Part shown: positions 33,808-44,794 of the stretch, one piece after another | Numbering within the stretch: position 1 is the stretch's first letter | Layout of the letters: each line of letters begins with the position of its first letter | Assembly (NCBI GenBank): GCA_029876055.1 | Contig: CM056877.1 | Span: forward strand, 3,472,001 to 3,536,000 | Direction: 5' to 3' | From: Madurella fahalii | Lineage: Eukaryota > Ascomycota > Sordariomycetes > Sordariales | DNA length: 64,000 bases | The notes under the pieces: generated by a model | What the model was told of the DNA's origin: nothing | Seen by the model: only the letters and a program-made list of their open reading frames with translations | Database searches by the model: none | Translations under genes and position numbers: made by a program

Positions 33808-36578
33808 AAGATCGAGATGTCGACGTAGTCGACGAGCGCTCGCGCGAGAAGCGACATCGGTCCAAGTCTGAGCGGAAAGATCGAGACAAGGACGGAGAGC
33901 GGGAAAGGGAAAGAGACAGAGACAGAGACAGGGACAGGGACAAGGACAGAGAAAGAGATAGGGACAGGGACCGAGATCGCGATGCTGATCGGGACAAGGA
34001 CTCTGCCTTGTCGTCATCGTCTCACCGCCATCGCCATAATTCCCACCGATCGTTGAGGTCCTCCAAGCTACGACCTACCGACAGCGACACGCACTCTCGG
34101 AGCCACCGACGACATAAAACAAAAGACATGGATAAGGACGACCCGGGCTACAAGTCGGCGACTGCCACGTCCATGACAGACCTGGTGCCAGAGCTGTCAA
34201 GAGGCATTGGCAGCGAGCGGGGAAACGTCCCATATCCATCGTTTAGCAAGGCGCACAGCAAGGAATTTCTCCATAGCAAGGAGGATGTTTCGGCGGGTGC
34301 TGCCCGGCGGACTGACCCGCTCACGCCCGACACTACGGATCTTGGCAGCAGCGAGATGAGGCGGTCCAAGTCGGCCGACTCGCCTTCGGCAAATCGCAAG
34401 TCCTCGAAAGACTCACGCAAGGACGACAGGCCACCGTCACCTCCCGATACCGATCTGTCAGGTCAAAAGGAAAGGCGCGAGAAAGAGAGACCCGAGACGC
34501 CTCTGTCCGTGAAGGAAGGGGAACCCTCCATCCAAAGATCGTCGTCTAGGGGTTCGTTCGTCTCGAGATCCACCTCCAAGCACGAATCTAAGTCGAGAGT
34601 ATCCAAAACGTCAAGCCAAGCCACATATGTCCCGCGAGGGTCGCCTTCGGTTAGAACCCCTCACGGTGAAGAGTCACGAGGGGCGGATTCCGAAATCACC
34701 GACACATCTACCCTCGAGCCGAATTCGGCTGCAACCACGACGCTTCCCAGACGGAGCGCGTCGACAGCCAAACCATCGCCCATCGACGCGGCGGACTTCT
34801 CGCCCGAGTCCGTCGTAGATCCCTCACCCAAGACGCCAACTCACACCCCTCAGTTCCCGCCCCCACCCATCATCCCCGAGGAGAAGCATCACTACGCTAC
34901 ATCCGACATTCCTACCCCTTCAGCAACCCCAGCGCTTGCCCCAGGCCCCGCTGCACCACCGCCACCGCCGCCTCCCCCGCCTCCCATCAACATCCAAGAT
35001 GTGCCACGGGTCGACTATCTCATGCAGAATGGCGGCTTGCCGCATCCAGTTCCCAAGACATTCCTCTCGGTTCTGCCCCGGCAAAACGGCACACGGCCTT
35101 CTAACCCACCACTCCAGGGCGCCGAGACTCTCTTCGCCCCGTTCTTCAACCTTCTCAACCAGTACCAGACGGTGCTTTCGGGCCATGGTTCTATCGCGGT
35201 CGCGACCGGCCATCGGACCATTGCCCGTCGTCTACTCGACAGATTGGAGAACGTGTTTTCCAGGGATCTCTCTCCAGATGGCTGTTCCTGCGTCATGTGC
35301 GAGCACCTGGGCGAGCCTCACAGAGGCCTGGGATGGGGTGAGGTGCTTGAACGTGTCAGCGGAAGGATAGATTTGCCACCATGGCCTCCGTTTGATTTCA
35401 CCCTGCTGAGCAGCAAAGCCGTCGAAGATCTGGCAGATGTCCCGCCGCGGCCGTCATCACCCGTGAAAATGGACCCAGACATCGCTGAGGAGTTTAGGGA
35501 ACACTACATCCGCCAGACAAAGCGAGTACGGGCGGCCGTCGACAACTGGATGAGCAACTGCGAAAAGACGCCCGCCCCGCCGCCGCAGGATATCGACGAC
35601 GAGACGCTTGCTTTCGCCATCCTTACCAACCTCGAGCCGGAGGATCGCCCCTATTTCAACGCGCTGCTCGCCGGCTCGCGTGAGCTGCAGTCTGCTGTGC
35701 GGGCCCCCACACCAGCCCGCAAGCCTCGTAACGACTTCATCGTCAAGGCCGGCTTGTCGCTGCAGAGGTTATACCGCCTCGTGCAGGCCCCGCGGGACGC
35801 CGAGACGGCCGTCTACCTCGTCAAGAACAGCGGCATGCACGACCTCCTCCACACAATATCCGACATTAGCGCCTCGGAATGGGAGATCCTTACCTCGGGC
35901 CGGTTCGACGGCTTCCTCTGGTCGGGAGTCGAAGACGACGGCATCGCCTTCGGCGAGGGCCCCTCCCGGATGGCGACCCCCGCAAGCGGCGTCTTCCCGC
36001 CTTCCTCGCGCATGATGAGCCCCAACGGCAGGCCAATGTCCCGAACCACCACCCCCTTCGGCGGCGGCCCTTACTCGCGCGGCCAGACGCCGGCGTCCTT
36101 TATCAGCGGCGTATCCGCCGCGTCCTCGACGTACCCCTCGCGCGCGGCGGTCACGCACGACGAGGAGGCCGAGGTGGCGGTGCTCGCCGAGCTGGAGCGG
36201 GAGATCTTCAACGGCATGGAGGCGCTCGAGGACGCCTTCGAGAAGCTCCACGAGCGGGCCATGTCGGTGCGGGACGCGCTCCGGCGCCGGGGCGCCGCGC
36301 TGCAGATGAGCCTGCAGCAGCGCCGGGGCGGGTTCGGCGCCGGCGGCCGCGGCATCGACGTCCTCCCGCTGTCCGGGTCCAGCGGCGCCTACGACCGCCC
36401 CGCGTGGGGCGACGACGAGAGCGTTGACGGCGCCGACAGCGAGTGGGGAGGCGACGATATCAGCGAGCTTGCGCCCGACGACTCGGCCAGCCAGATTAGC
36501 AGCAACCGGCTGAGGCGGCCCAAGAGGAGGCGGGAACGGGCGACGCCGGCGCCGATTGAGGAGGAGGATGAACAGTGA
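33795..36578 (+). CDS. Conserved-type fungal protein with N-terminal Arg/Asp-rich domain, 927 aa
   Basis: A single exon with the ATG in a good context (CACCATGCC). Residues about 1-75 are a highly charged RD/RE/DK tract, with alternating Arg-Asp dipeptides from GACAGG/GACAGA repeats, like the mixed-charge tails of nuclear RNA-processing proteins. Residues 80-370 are low-complexity, Ser/Pro-rich, with a run of Pro near 395-403. From about residue 410 the sequence becomes globular (MQNGGLPHPVPKTFLSVLP, LFAPFFNLLNQYQTVLSGH). A Cys-x-Cys-x2-Cys cluster (DGCSCVMCEHLG) lies near residue 497. A coiled coil (EVAVLAELEREIFNGMEALE) precedes an acidic C-terminus. I do not recognise a family with known function. 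Nuclear location is inferred from composition only. Confidence 0.8.
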   Translation: MPSSKDRDVDVVDERSREKRHRSKSERKDRDKDGERERERDRDRDRDRDKDRERDRDRDRDRDADRDKDSALSSSSHRHRHNSHRSLRSSKLRPTDSDTHSRSHRRHKTKDMDKDDPGYKSATATSMTDLVPELSRGIGSERGNVPYPSFSKAHSKEFLHSKEDVSAGAARRTDPLTPDTTDLGSSEMRRSKSADSPSANRKSSKDSRKDDRPPSPPDTDLSGQKERREKERPETPLSVKEGEPSIQRSSSRGSFVSRSTSKHESKSRVSKTSSQATYVPRGSPSVRTPHGEESRGADSEITDTSTLEPNSAATTTLPRRSASTAKPSPIDAADFSPESVVDPSPKTPTHTPQFPPPPIIPEEKHHYATSDIPTPSATPALAPGPAAPPPPPPPPPPINIQDVPRVDYLMQNGGLPHPVPKTFLSVLPRQNGTRPSNPPLQGAETLFAPFFNLLNQYQTVLSGHGSIAVATGHRTIARRLLDRLENVFSRDLSPDGCSCVMCEHLGEPHRGLGWGEVLERVSGRIDLPPWPPFDFTLLSSKAVEDLADVPPRPSSPVKMDPDIAEEFREHYIRQTKRVRAAVDNWMSNCEKTPAPPPQDIDDETLAFAILTNLEPEDRPYFNALLAGSRELQSAVRAPTPARKPRNDFIVKAGLSLQRLYRLVQAPRDAETAVYLVKNSGMHDLLHTISDISASEWEILTSGRFDGFLWSGVEDDGIAFGEGPSRMATPASGVFPPSSRMMSPNGRPMSRTTTPFGGGPYSRGQTPASFISGVSAASSTYPSRAAVTHDEEAEVAVLAELEREIFNGMEALEDAFEKLHERAMSVRDALRRRGAALQMSLQQRRGGFGAGGRGIDVLPLSGSSGAYDRPAWGDDESVDGADSEWGGDDISELAPDDSASQISSNRLRRPKRRRERATPAPIEEEDEQ

Positions 36579-39357
36579 TGTGCTTGGTGTTTGCATGGGT
36601 CGGGGAGATGGTGTGGGGCCAAATGTGAGGAGGGGTTGAAATGAGAGCAAAAAAAAGAAAAAGATCGTTCTTAGGGGTTGGTTGGGTGGTTTGTCGGGGG
36701 TTTTACGTCACGATGAGACATGGCTTTTTTTCTTGTGTTGTTTGCGTTTTGTATACCTGATGAAGGACCAGCCGTCGGATGGCGCAGTTGATACTGCTAC
36801 TTTAACTGGCGATGCAGTGGTTTCTCTTTTCTCACCGGGTTCATTCTGTCCAGGGAGCTATGGCAAGGCGTTTTGCGGATACCTCTCTGTTCGTTCCTCG
36901 GGAGTGGTCTGAGTGATTCTGGTTGGTGGGCGTGGTGGGGTTGGTCGGCTGTTTGCTTTCTACTGACTCTCTGGAAACTGACTGGTCGTCAAGGACAATG
37001 TGAATGGGCTGCGCGTGAGATGGAAAGTTTGCTGAGAGGCAGGCTGGTTTACCTGTTTGTTGTTTCGGTGATGAAGGGGCTTCTCCTAGCGCATGCATTC
37101 TGTTTGCTGCAAACGGCATATTTTGGGGCCGATCGTCGCGAGTAGGTGTGGTTGCCGAATTGATGTGTATTTTGTCTGTGCTTAAACTACGCCCGTTTAG
37201 GTCTTGATCGTCACGATGTCTTACCGCCAGCATACACTAGTGTAGGGCTCTATCTGCAAACAAACGAGAGCACAGTTTCGGGGTGTTGGAGCCGTCTTCC
37301 ACTGCCATCCACACAGAGCCTTGACCCAAATGGTGATGGTGAAGAACGTGAACCAAAACAGTATAAAAAGAGGGGGAAAAAAGAAAAGAAAGAAGAAGAA
37401 GAAGAAGAAAAGAACAGAAAAAAAGTGAATTATAAGACATGGATGACGGTCTCACGGTCCGATAAGGTTTCGTCCAGACCGAACTATGTCCCTTAGAAAG
37501 CCTTGATGAAACGGGAGCTTGCATGCTGGGCTGACCTGCCTGTAACTGTAAGAAGAGGCTCCCATCTCTTCAGAAGCCGCTCTTCCATTCTGGCTCTAGC
37601 GGGACCCGGAAAGTGCAAACACGGTTCTCACCTTGACCAAAAGGAGAAACGGTCGTTTCTTGGCAGACGATTTTCGTTTGCTCCACCATCATTCAGGATC
37701 CCTGTTGATGGTGGGGTTCTTTATTTCCACTCGAGAGTTTCGTGATATTTGCAGTGGCTTGATTGCGATCGAGGCTGGCGATGACGTTGGGAACGCACTG
37801 TCGATGTTGACAATAGTATGCTCAGCTGTTTGACGAGGTGCACCCGTCCTTCTGCACTATGTGTGCCGGGCCCACGAAAGTCGGTGTGGTTCTTTCTGTG
37901 TGTGATGCCGTTGACGTGAGCCGAGAAACCTGGTGGCAGGTCTCGGAGAGTCTTGGCAGCAGAACAATCCCCGCTTGGGATGATTTCGACTGTCCTTCAA
38001 GACTTCCGGTCCCCTGCAGCTCTGGGTTTTCGTCGTTTACGATTTCGGTCATGGATGCAAGAATCCATGATGTTTGTCCTCCTGCAGTGCAATGCAAACA
38101 CTGTTGACGAATCCTGTCTCACAGAGGCGGTGGGCAAGTCTGGGCGTGCGACAAAGTCGATCTTCAACGGCTCGACCCGCAGCTCCTGGTCGTCTGCAAG
38201 GGCCAGGCCAGTTAACGATTGTGGCCCGTGCTCACCCTGCAACTGCGATTCGGGCTCCTGTTACTGACGTGTCCAGCGTGCGCCTGCAAGTGACCATGCA
38301 ACTACCGCCGCGGGGTAGGTATCTCGATCAGTTATCCCTACGTGGGTTGCATCACCGGTCCGTATCACCAACAGCTCCAAGCTCCAATCATGTCCAGAGA
38401 TCGGCCTCGGTCCGACATGGCGTCCCATCTTGCTCGACCGATGATCATCTGGGCGTCTACGAAAAAGAACCACCGGAGCTCCGCCGAGCGAAAAATGAAG
38501 GGTGGGGTGCTTCTTGTCCTGAAGTGGCACTTGCCGTCCGTATCTCCAGGGGGCCCGAGGCTGAAGCACGTAAACCAAGATACCCAGGAGACGGGTGACT
38601 CTACCTTAGCCATGGCAGCCGTCTGTGTCTTTGGATCCGTCGGGTTTGCCTTTGCGGTATCAACAAACGGCATGGCGCCGAGTCTTAGTGTCTCTTGGTC
38701 CTGAAGTACCTGCTTCCTCTCAAGGTGGTCACGGTAGATATTGCCCGGATTCACTGTCCTCTTGATCGTACCTCCAATTCCATCGAGGTAGGGAACAAGC
38801 CACTTGCGGGTCCTCGAGCAGCGACCAAAAGAGCATCGAAACTGGTTGCCCGGCGTCTCCCAAGACGGACAAACACGACGCCAACGCCAAAGGGCCCCCT
38901 CGATATTTAATCATCGCTTCGGATTCGAATGTATTCCGGGTCGCCTCGCCAACTCAAACCCTCCGCACTCGACGTTCGTTTGTAACACGCTCGCCTGGTT
39001 GCCGATACAACTCGTCCGACGATCTTGCTCGACGTTTCGCGTCTAGCCGTGTCTCGCACTCCTCTACCCACTTCGTCGACATATATAGTGGCGACCGTGA
39101 CATCCATTCGCTTCGGATCCGACACAGATCCACCGACAACTGCGTTATTCCACGTCACGCATCTCCTTCGGCAAGGGTTCTGACTGCCTTTGACGACGCA
39201 ACTCCCCGAGCTCATATATTGGCATCACACAACACCCAGTCGGCCAAGTGCCATTACCGAAGCGGACACCGACGGGTCCCTGAGCTTGCACCTTACGAAA
39301 CATTCGGTCTGCCAGACGAAGTGGCCCGAGCCGTCAGGCGTATCCTCTAGCTTTGCC
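36579..39357. other. Long intergenic region with a GAA/AAG microsatellite
   Basis: No supportable gene in 2.8 kb. An A/G-rich tract with (GAA)n sits at about 37376-37430. A TATA-like ATATATAG lies at 39081-39088, about 270 bases before the next start. The open frames in 37.9-38.7 kb on both strands lack domains and splice logic. Confidence 0.4.
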
Positions 39358-42226
39358 ATGGCCTTACGGGATTGGTCACGTCCTTCCATCCTCCTCTTAC
39401 TCTCCTTTCTCTACGCGAGCGTTAGCCGAGCCGCCGAATTTGAGTACGTCTATGGCCCTGATCCGAGGGACGAAGCGGGTGCTGACTGCAGGTAGGCATC
39501 CAGCACTGCGCACCGGTGAATTTGGTGACTGCTTGGGAGGCCAGAGCCTGTTCAACATCACCAGGTTTGATGCCGCATACTACCATGGCGCCAACAAGAC
39601 CATTGTCTTCCACCTAGAAGGCACTAGCAACGTCAGGAATGAGTCTCTTATGAGTAAGTTGGGATCAGCACCATGAGAGACGAGCTGAGCTAACGAGACG
39701 GCAGTGCACTTATCTGTCGACGCCTGTAAGACACAAGAAGGGAACATCACTAAATGGTAGTATACAACTGACTCGAATTCCCAGATGGCAAAAACCGGTT
39801 CGGAGTGATATTCGATCCATGTGCGCGAAACATTTCCAGGTGAGCCAGCTCTCAAATCGGTCAAGAGCCGCCAACACTGACATAACTGCAGTCTCTGCCC
39901 CTTGGACGCTGGCGTTCCTGTTACGGCATGGGCGGCATTACCTGTTGACGAGTACCAGAATGGGGGGTTTCCCAGTTTTGCCTTCCATATCACCGACGTT
40001 GAGGGCTCGACGAAACTGCGCATCTTCGCCAACTCGAGCCAAACGGAAGTCGGTTGCTTCCAGGCCGTCCTGACGAATGGCAACACTCTTTCGCACCCCG
40101 AAGTTATTGCTCCCATTCTCGGCATATTCACGCTACTAGCCATCTTTTCCTCCTTCGCGACCGCCGCATACGGTGTCAGCCTTCGACACATGAGGATGCA
40201 TTATGCCCACTCCGTCTCCGTCTTTGTTGTTTTGGAGACCTTCCAGGCCATATTCTTCTCGAGCATCCTTTCGGTCGACTGGCCGCCGATCCTGGTCGCG
40301 TGGTGGACAAATTTTGCCTGGTCTACCGGCCTGATCTATGTTCCCGGTATGGTCCAGCCGATTGATTCATTTGCCGGAGTCAACGGTAGTACCGCTGAAG
40401 TCAGCGGTGAAGCCTCAGAGGCGGTTGGCACTAGCGCTAGCCCGATATCTCGAATCTTTCCAAGGTCCTTAACCTTCCGAGACACGCAAGTCCCTGCGTT
40501 CAACGCCAGCGAGGCTTATGGCTACACATGGTCTGGAAGTCCCGCTGCACCTTGGAAGCCACGCCCGGGCAACTCGTCCGGCTTTCCTGCCATCATGTCA
40601 GCCCTCAACATCCCGCCGGCCGACGTATTCCTTGTCGGCCTGATCTGGCTGCTAATCGCCATCGGCCTCGTCGGCCTGTCGATTGCGGGTCTCAAAGGCT
40701 TACTCGAAGCACTCGCGCGCATGAAGCGAATAAAAGAGGATCGAATGGCATACTTCCGCAGCCACTGGACTGGCTATCTAGGTCATGCCATGCTGCGAAC
40801 CCTCGTCATCGCATTCTTCATGCTGATGACATTGACCATGTTCCAGTTTACGATGCGGATATCCGTTGGAACCATGGCTGTTGCCACGGTCGTTTTCATA
40901 GCCACCATTATCGGCATCATATTCTTGATTGCGGCAGGTTGCCGGGCCCGCACGGAAGGGGGCAGGGCGCATATTTGTTTCGATCGGGTTGTCTTCTATC
41001 GGACAGCCATCTTCGGCGCGGTCCCCGGCATCCTCCCAGCCTGGGACAGCACAATCAAGGAGCACAACCTCCAGGTCCAGCAATTATTCGGCATCCGCTT
41101 TTTCCGAATTCGCCATGTCAATGACGACCCAAATCGCCCGACCGTGCACGTAGACGAGCCGTTCGTCAAAAAGTTCGGATGGTTTTCAGCGAGGTATCGC
41201 CGCACACGGTGGTGGTTTTTGACGTACTACATCGTATACCTGTTTGTTCGTGCCGCCTTCCTGGGAGGTGGCTGGAACAGTCCCCTCGCACAGATCTACG
41301 GAGTTCTGGCTCTCGACATCCTGGCTTTTGCCATAACCGCCACCCTTAACCCTTTCGAAGGATCTCGCAATACGGCTATGGCTGTCTGGATCCTCGGCGT
41401 TTGCAAGATCGCCACGACAGCTCTGTCCATCCCCTTTCTTCCGGAATACGGTCTTGACCGCGTCGCTGCTATATCCCTCGGCATGGTTATCATCGTGATG
41501 CAAAGCCTGACGGTGGCCGCTTTGTTGATCCTGATCGTTCTCGGCGCAATCTCGTCACGGATGTCGCTAATGCGGAACCGCGAGGACTTCACGCCACACT
41601 CACTCGATCGTGTCCGTGTTGACTACTATGAAGGCATGGAGGAGAAAGCTAAAGACGAATCCCGGGTTCTACGCAAGCACAAAGAACCCGCGCCGCCGCC
41701 AACCCCGCGCTTTTCCGTCCTGTCGATCCAGCGGGCGCCCAAAATCGAGGATGAAGACGAAGAAGCCGTAAATTATGTCGAACAGGTTGACGATGGTCAC
41801 GTAGATGAGGGAACTACGGGCGATGATCAAGCAGTTGTCCGTGGCCCCAGCCGTATCAGCCGGACTAGTAGTGTCAGATCTTCCCGGTACAGTACGGGAA
41901 GCCTACCACGGGCGGCGCGCCCTTACCGCGCTTCGTGGTCCTCGAATCAGTTTGGAGACGCGTCGCTCAGTCGGCCAAGCAGTGTGCTCACGCAACGCCT
42001 CAGCGGTAGCTTTCACTATGCTGCCAGCCATGCTGCGGAAAGCGATGGCTCGTCATCGATGCTGGTTAGACGCCAGAGCAGTTTCTGGAGCTTGAACACG
42101 TCGCCAGCCATCTCGACGACTTGCACCCCAAGCCCGGGAACGCCGACGCCAGAGATCTTGGTCACATTTCCGGAGCCGAAGAGACCGCCGACAGCACTGC
42201 CTGAAGCCCCCGAGCCGTTGGAATAA
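39358..42226 (+). CDS. TRP-like (FLC/Pkd2-type) membrane protein with ML-like lumenal domain
   Basis: Fungal TRP-like proteins of this type are polytopic proteins of plasma membrane or ER implicated in calcium and flavin handling and wall integrity. Proposed exons: 39358-39420, 39476-39653, 39705-39725, 39785-39839 and 39892-42226, giving 883 aa. Residues 1-21 are a signal peptide. An ML-like lumenal domain follows (TGEFGDCLGGQSLFNITRFD, YGKNRFGVIFDPC, then CPLDAGVPV). About nine membrane helices span residues 170-650, beginning with PEVIAPILGIFTLLAIFSSF. The C-terminal 200 residues are cytosolic, Ser/Arg-rich and charged. Exons 2-5 fit cleanly. The first intron (39421-39475, GTTAGC...GACGAAG) is the only combination I found that keeps phase, so the N-terminus is less certain. 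Confidence 0.85.
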
Positions 42227-43483
42227 GTTGTCGACTGTTAATCTCGAGCGGAGGATGTATTGGATATTTGGTCTGCACCACATATATAGACCATGGTGGA
42301 GCTGCGCAGTCACCGGTTCATAACCCGTTATTCGGGCCTCTCAGTCCCAGGTTTGGGGGCCTCATTGCATAGACACAGGAGTTTGGGGCGTTTGTCGGTC
42401 TGAATTCGTTTGCATTGCACGGCACTTCCTTACGTGATCTTTAATATCTCTAAGACACATGGTCAGTGTCTTTGTTCTATTTTACCCCGTCAGGCACGCT
42501 CCGGTGCTTTTCGAAGAGGGTGGTCTCTCGGGATCAGGTCAGGGTGGGTGGTTGAACAGGACCAGTGGATTCAACGCTCAGGGGCGCATGTAAAAGTGGT
42601 CTTACTGTAGATGCAAAACCAGCGGAGCGGGACGTTGAATAAACCCCACAACCTACGTTACATCCCAGAAGCAAAATTCGTTTCTTAAACCCCTGAGAGA
42701 GAAGAGACAGCGCGCCGATCTCCGAAGCGCCGCTTGAGACGGCAGGTACAATTACCGCCGTCCAACCTCCGAAGCCAGGGGATCGGGAACAACGTGGTCC
42801 CCATCATCGGCATTATCTCAGCATGCGTCATTCAGCCCACCCCGCGCCAACTCCCGAACCCCTCCTCCACTCTCCAAGTTGCCGGCTGGGTACCCCACCC
42901 TATGCGGGACCCCTGGTCGCCCGTTCCCGTCGCACCGGGCAGATCGCCTCACTTGTCGGTCATCAGTCATGGAGATGGGGTTCGATGTAGTGATGCTGAG
43001 CTGAGCTCAGTCATCAAGCTAGTATCGAACGTTGGTGGGTTCGACTAGGTCAGGATTGGAGTAGGATCAGCCGGAGGGTATTTGGATCGGGTGCTATTTT
43101 CCTGTCCTATTTAATTTCCATTTTTATTTTTATCTTTTTCGTCCCCTTCTCTTTTTCCCTGACTTGGAATTCGCTCGATTTATTTAAAATAAGCTATCAC
43201 TCGAAAATCCGGGGTGCTTTGGCCGCTTGCAATTGACACACGGGAGTGATCCGCCGGGTGATTTACCAGCCTTGTGGCCGATTTTATTTCTTAACATATA
43301 GAAGGCCGCCCCCCCGAACGATTCACATTCCAGTCTCCCAAGCAGATCTACTGACCTGCCTCCCTGAGCTCAGCACGTATATCCATAGCTTTGGATAGTC
43401 TTTCCAACAGACTCTCTCATCCCTACCCCCTTATACAACCAACTAACACCTAGCACTTCACCTGAACAAGAGCGCGACAAACC
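42227..43483. other. Intergenic region upstream of the dioxygenase
   Basis: No supportable gene. The 43090-43200 stretch is T-rich (TTTTTATTTTTATC), and the final 100 bases before the ATG are C/T/A-rich, typical of a fungal leader. Confidence 0.4.
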
Positions 43484-44733
43484 ATGGTTTCCCAAACCCA
43501 GCCAAACTCTCAAGCTACCGCGGCGGCGGCAGTCAATGCGCCGCCGCTGCTGGACCTGACCATTGATAACATCACGCCCAACACGATCCGGATCAACTCG
43601 CAGAGCTCGAACGCGCGGTTGACATACCTCATGGCGCGGCTCGTCACGCACCTGCACGACTTTGCCCGTGAGACGCGGCTGAGCACCGACGAGTGGATGG
43701 CAGCGATTGAGTTTCTGATTGGGTGCGGCAAGATCTGCAGTGAAGTCCGGAATGTACGTGCCACATGCTTCCCCCTTCCCCCTTCCCCCTTCCCCCTTCC
43801 CCCTTCCCCCTTCCCCCTTCCCTCTGTCCCCTCTGTTCCCCTTCCCCCTACGCCCCCCCTGATCTACATGGGATGTGACGCTGATAGGAGCGGCCAGGAA
43901 TTCATCCTCCTCTCCGACGTCCTCGGCCTCTCCCTCCTAGTCGACAACATCAACCACCCCAAGCCGCCCCAAGGGACCGAAGGGTCGGTCCTGGGGCCCT
44001 TCCACACGCACGACGCGCCGGTGCTCCCCCACGGCGCCAGCATGACGTCAGACCCCGAGGGCGAGCCCATGCTGGCCGTGTGCACCGTCAAGGACACGGC
44101 GGGGAACCCGATCCCCGGGATGACCATCGACATCTGGGAGACGGACAGCTCGGGCCACTACGACGTGCAGCACGCGGACCGGGATGAGCCCAGCGAGCGG
44201 TGCGTCATGATCAGCGACGAGCAGGGGCGATTCTGGTTTCGGGGTCTGAAGCCCGTCAGCTATCGCATCCCGCACGACGGGCCCGTGGGGAGGTTGCTGC
44301 AAATGCTCAAGAGGCATTGTTGGCGACCGGCCCACGTGCATTTCATGTTTGGGAAGGACGGGTGGGACCGGCTGGTCACGTAAGACACTCTCTCAACTAC
44401 CCACTCTCAGTTTCTGGTGCTTTCGTTGCTGACTGGAGTTTTTTTTTTTTTTTTATCTGCAGTGCGCTGTATCTCCGGGGTGACCCGTTTGAGACGTCTG
44501 ATGCCGTGTTCGGCGTGAAGCAGAGCCTGGTGGTGGATTTGGAGAAGGTGGACAAGGAGACGGCTAAGGAATATGGTGTCGAGGAGGGCATTTGGCTGCT
44601 GAAGCACGACTTCGTGCTTACGACACAGGAGGAGACCGAGAGATTGAGAGATCAGTTGGCTACGGAGGCCTTGGAAAAGTTGGGTTTGAAGATGAAGCTA
44701 GTGGACCATCTTCCAGTTCCGGATTTAGATTGA
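43484..44733 (+). CDS. Intradiol ring-cleavage dioxygenase (catechol/hydroxyquinol 1,2-dioxygenase type)
   Basis: Non-haem Fe(III) enzyme opening an aromatic ring between two hydroxyls to yield a muconate or maleylacetate. Exons 43484-43753, 43898-44379 and 44463-44733 give 340 aa. An N-terminal helical dimerisation domain covers residues about 25-90 (STDEWMAAIEFLIGCG). The four usual iron ligands can be seen: Tyr near 178 (DSSGHYDVQ), Tyr near 211 (KPVSYRIP), and two His near 235-237 (RPAHVHF). The acceptor at 43897 was chosen because it gives EVRN-EFILLSDVLG in frame. Intron 1 is long (144 nt) because it contains a CCCCCTT microsatellite. The sequence resembles hydroxyquinol dioxygenases most, but the substrate is inferred. 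Confidence 0.9.
43771..43823 (+). repeat. Heptanucleotide (CCCCCTT)n microsatellite in intron 1 of the dioxygenase gene
   Basis: About seven exact copies of the seven-base unit CCCCCTT, followed by degenerate CCCCTCTG-type copies to about 43855. It makes up the pyrimidine-rich middle of the intron. Confidence 0.95.
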
Positions 44734-44794
44734 ATAATGCCAAAATCACACAAGCCGTTTACCCACAGCTTCTAATGGCCCGTCTCATCTTGTC

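Noticed and set aside
35769..36650. 293-codon minus-strand frame opposite the end of the 927-aa gene
   Set aside because: GC-rich third-position shadow without motifs.
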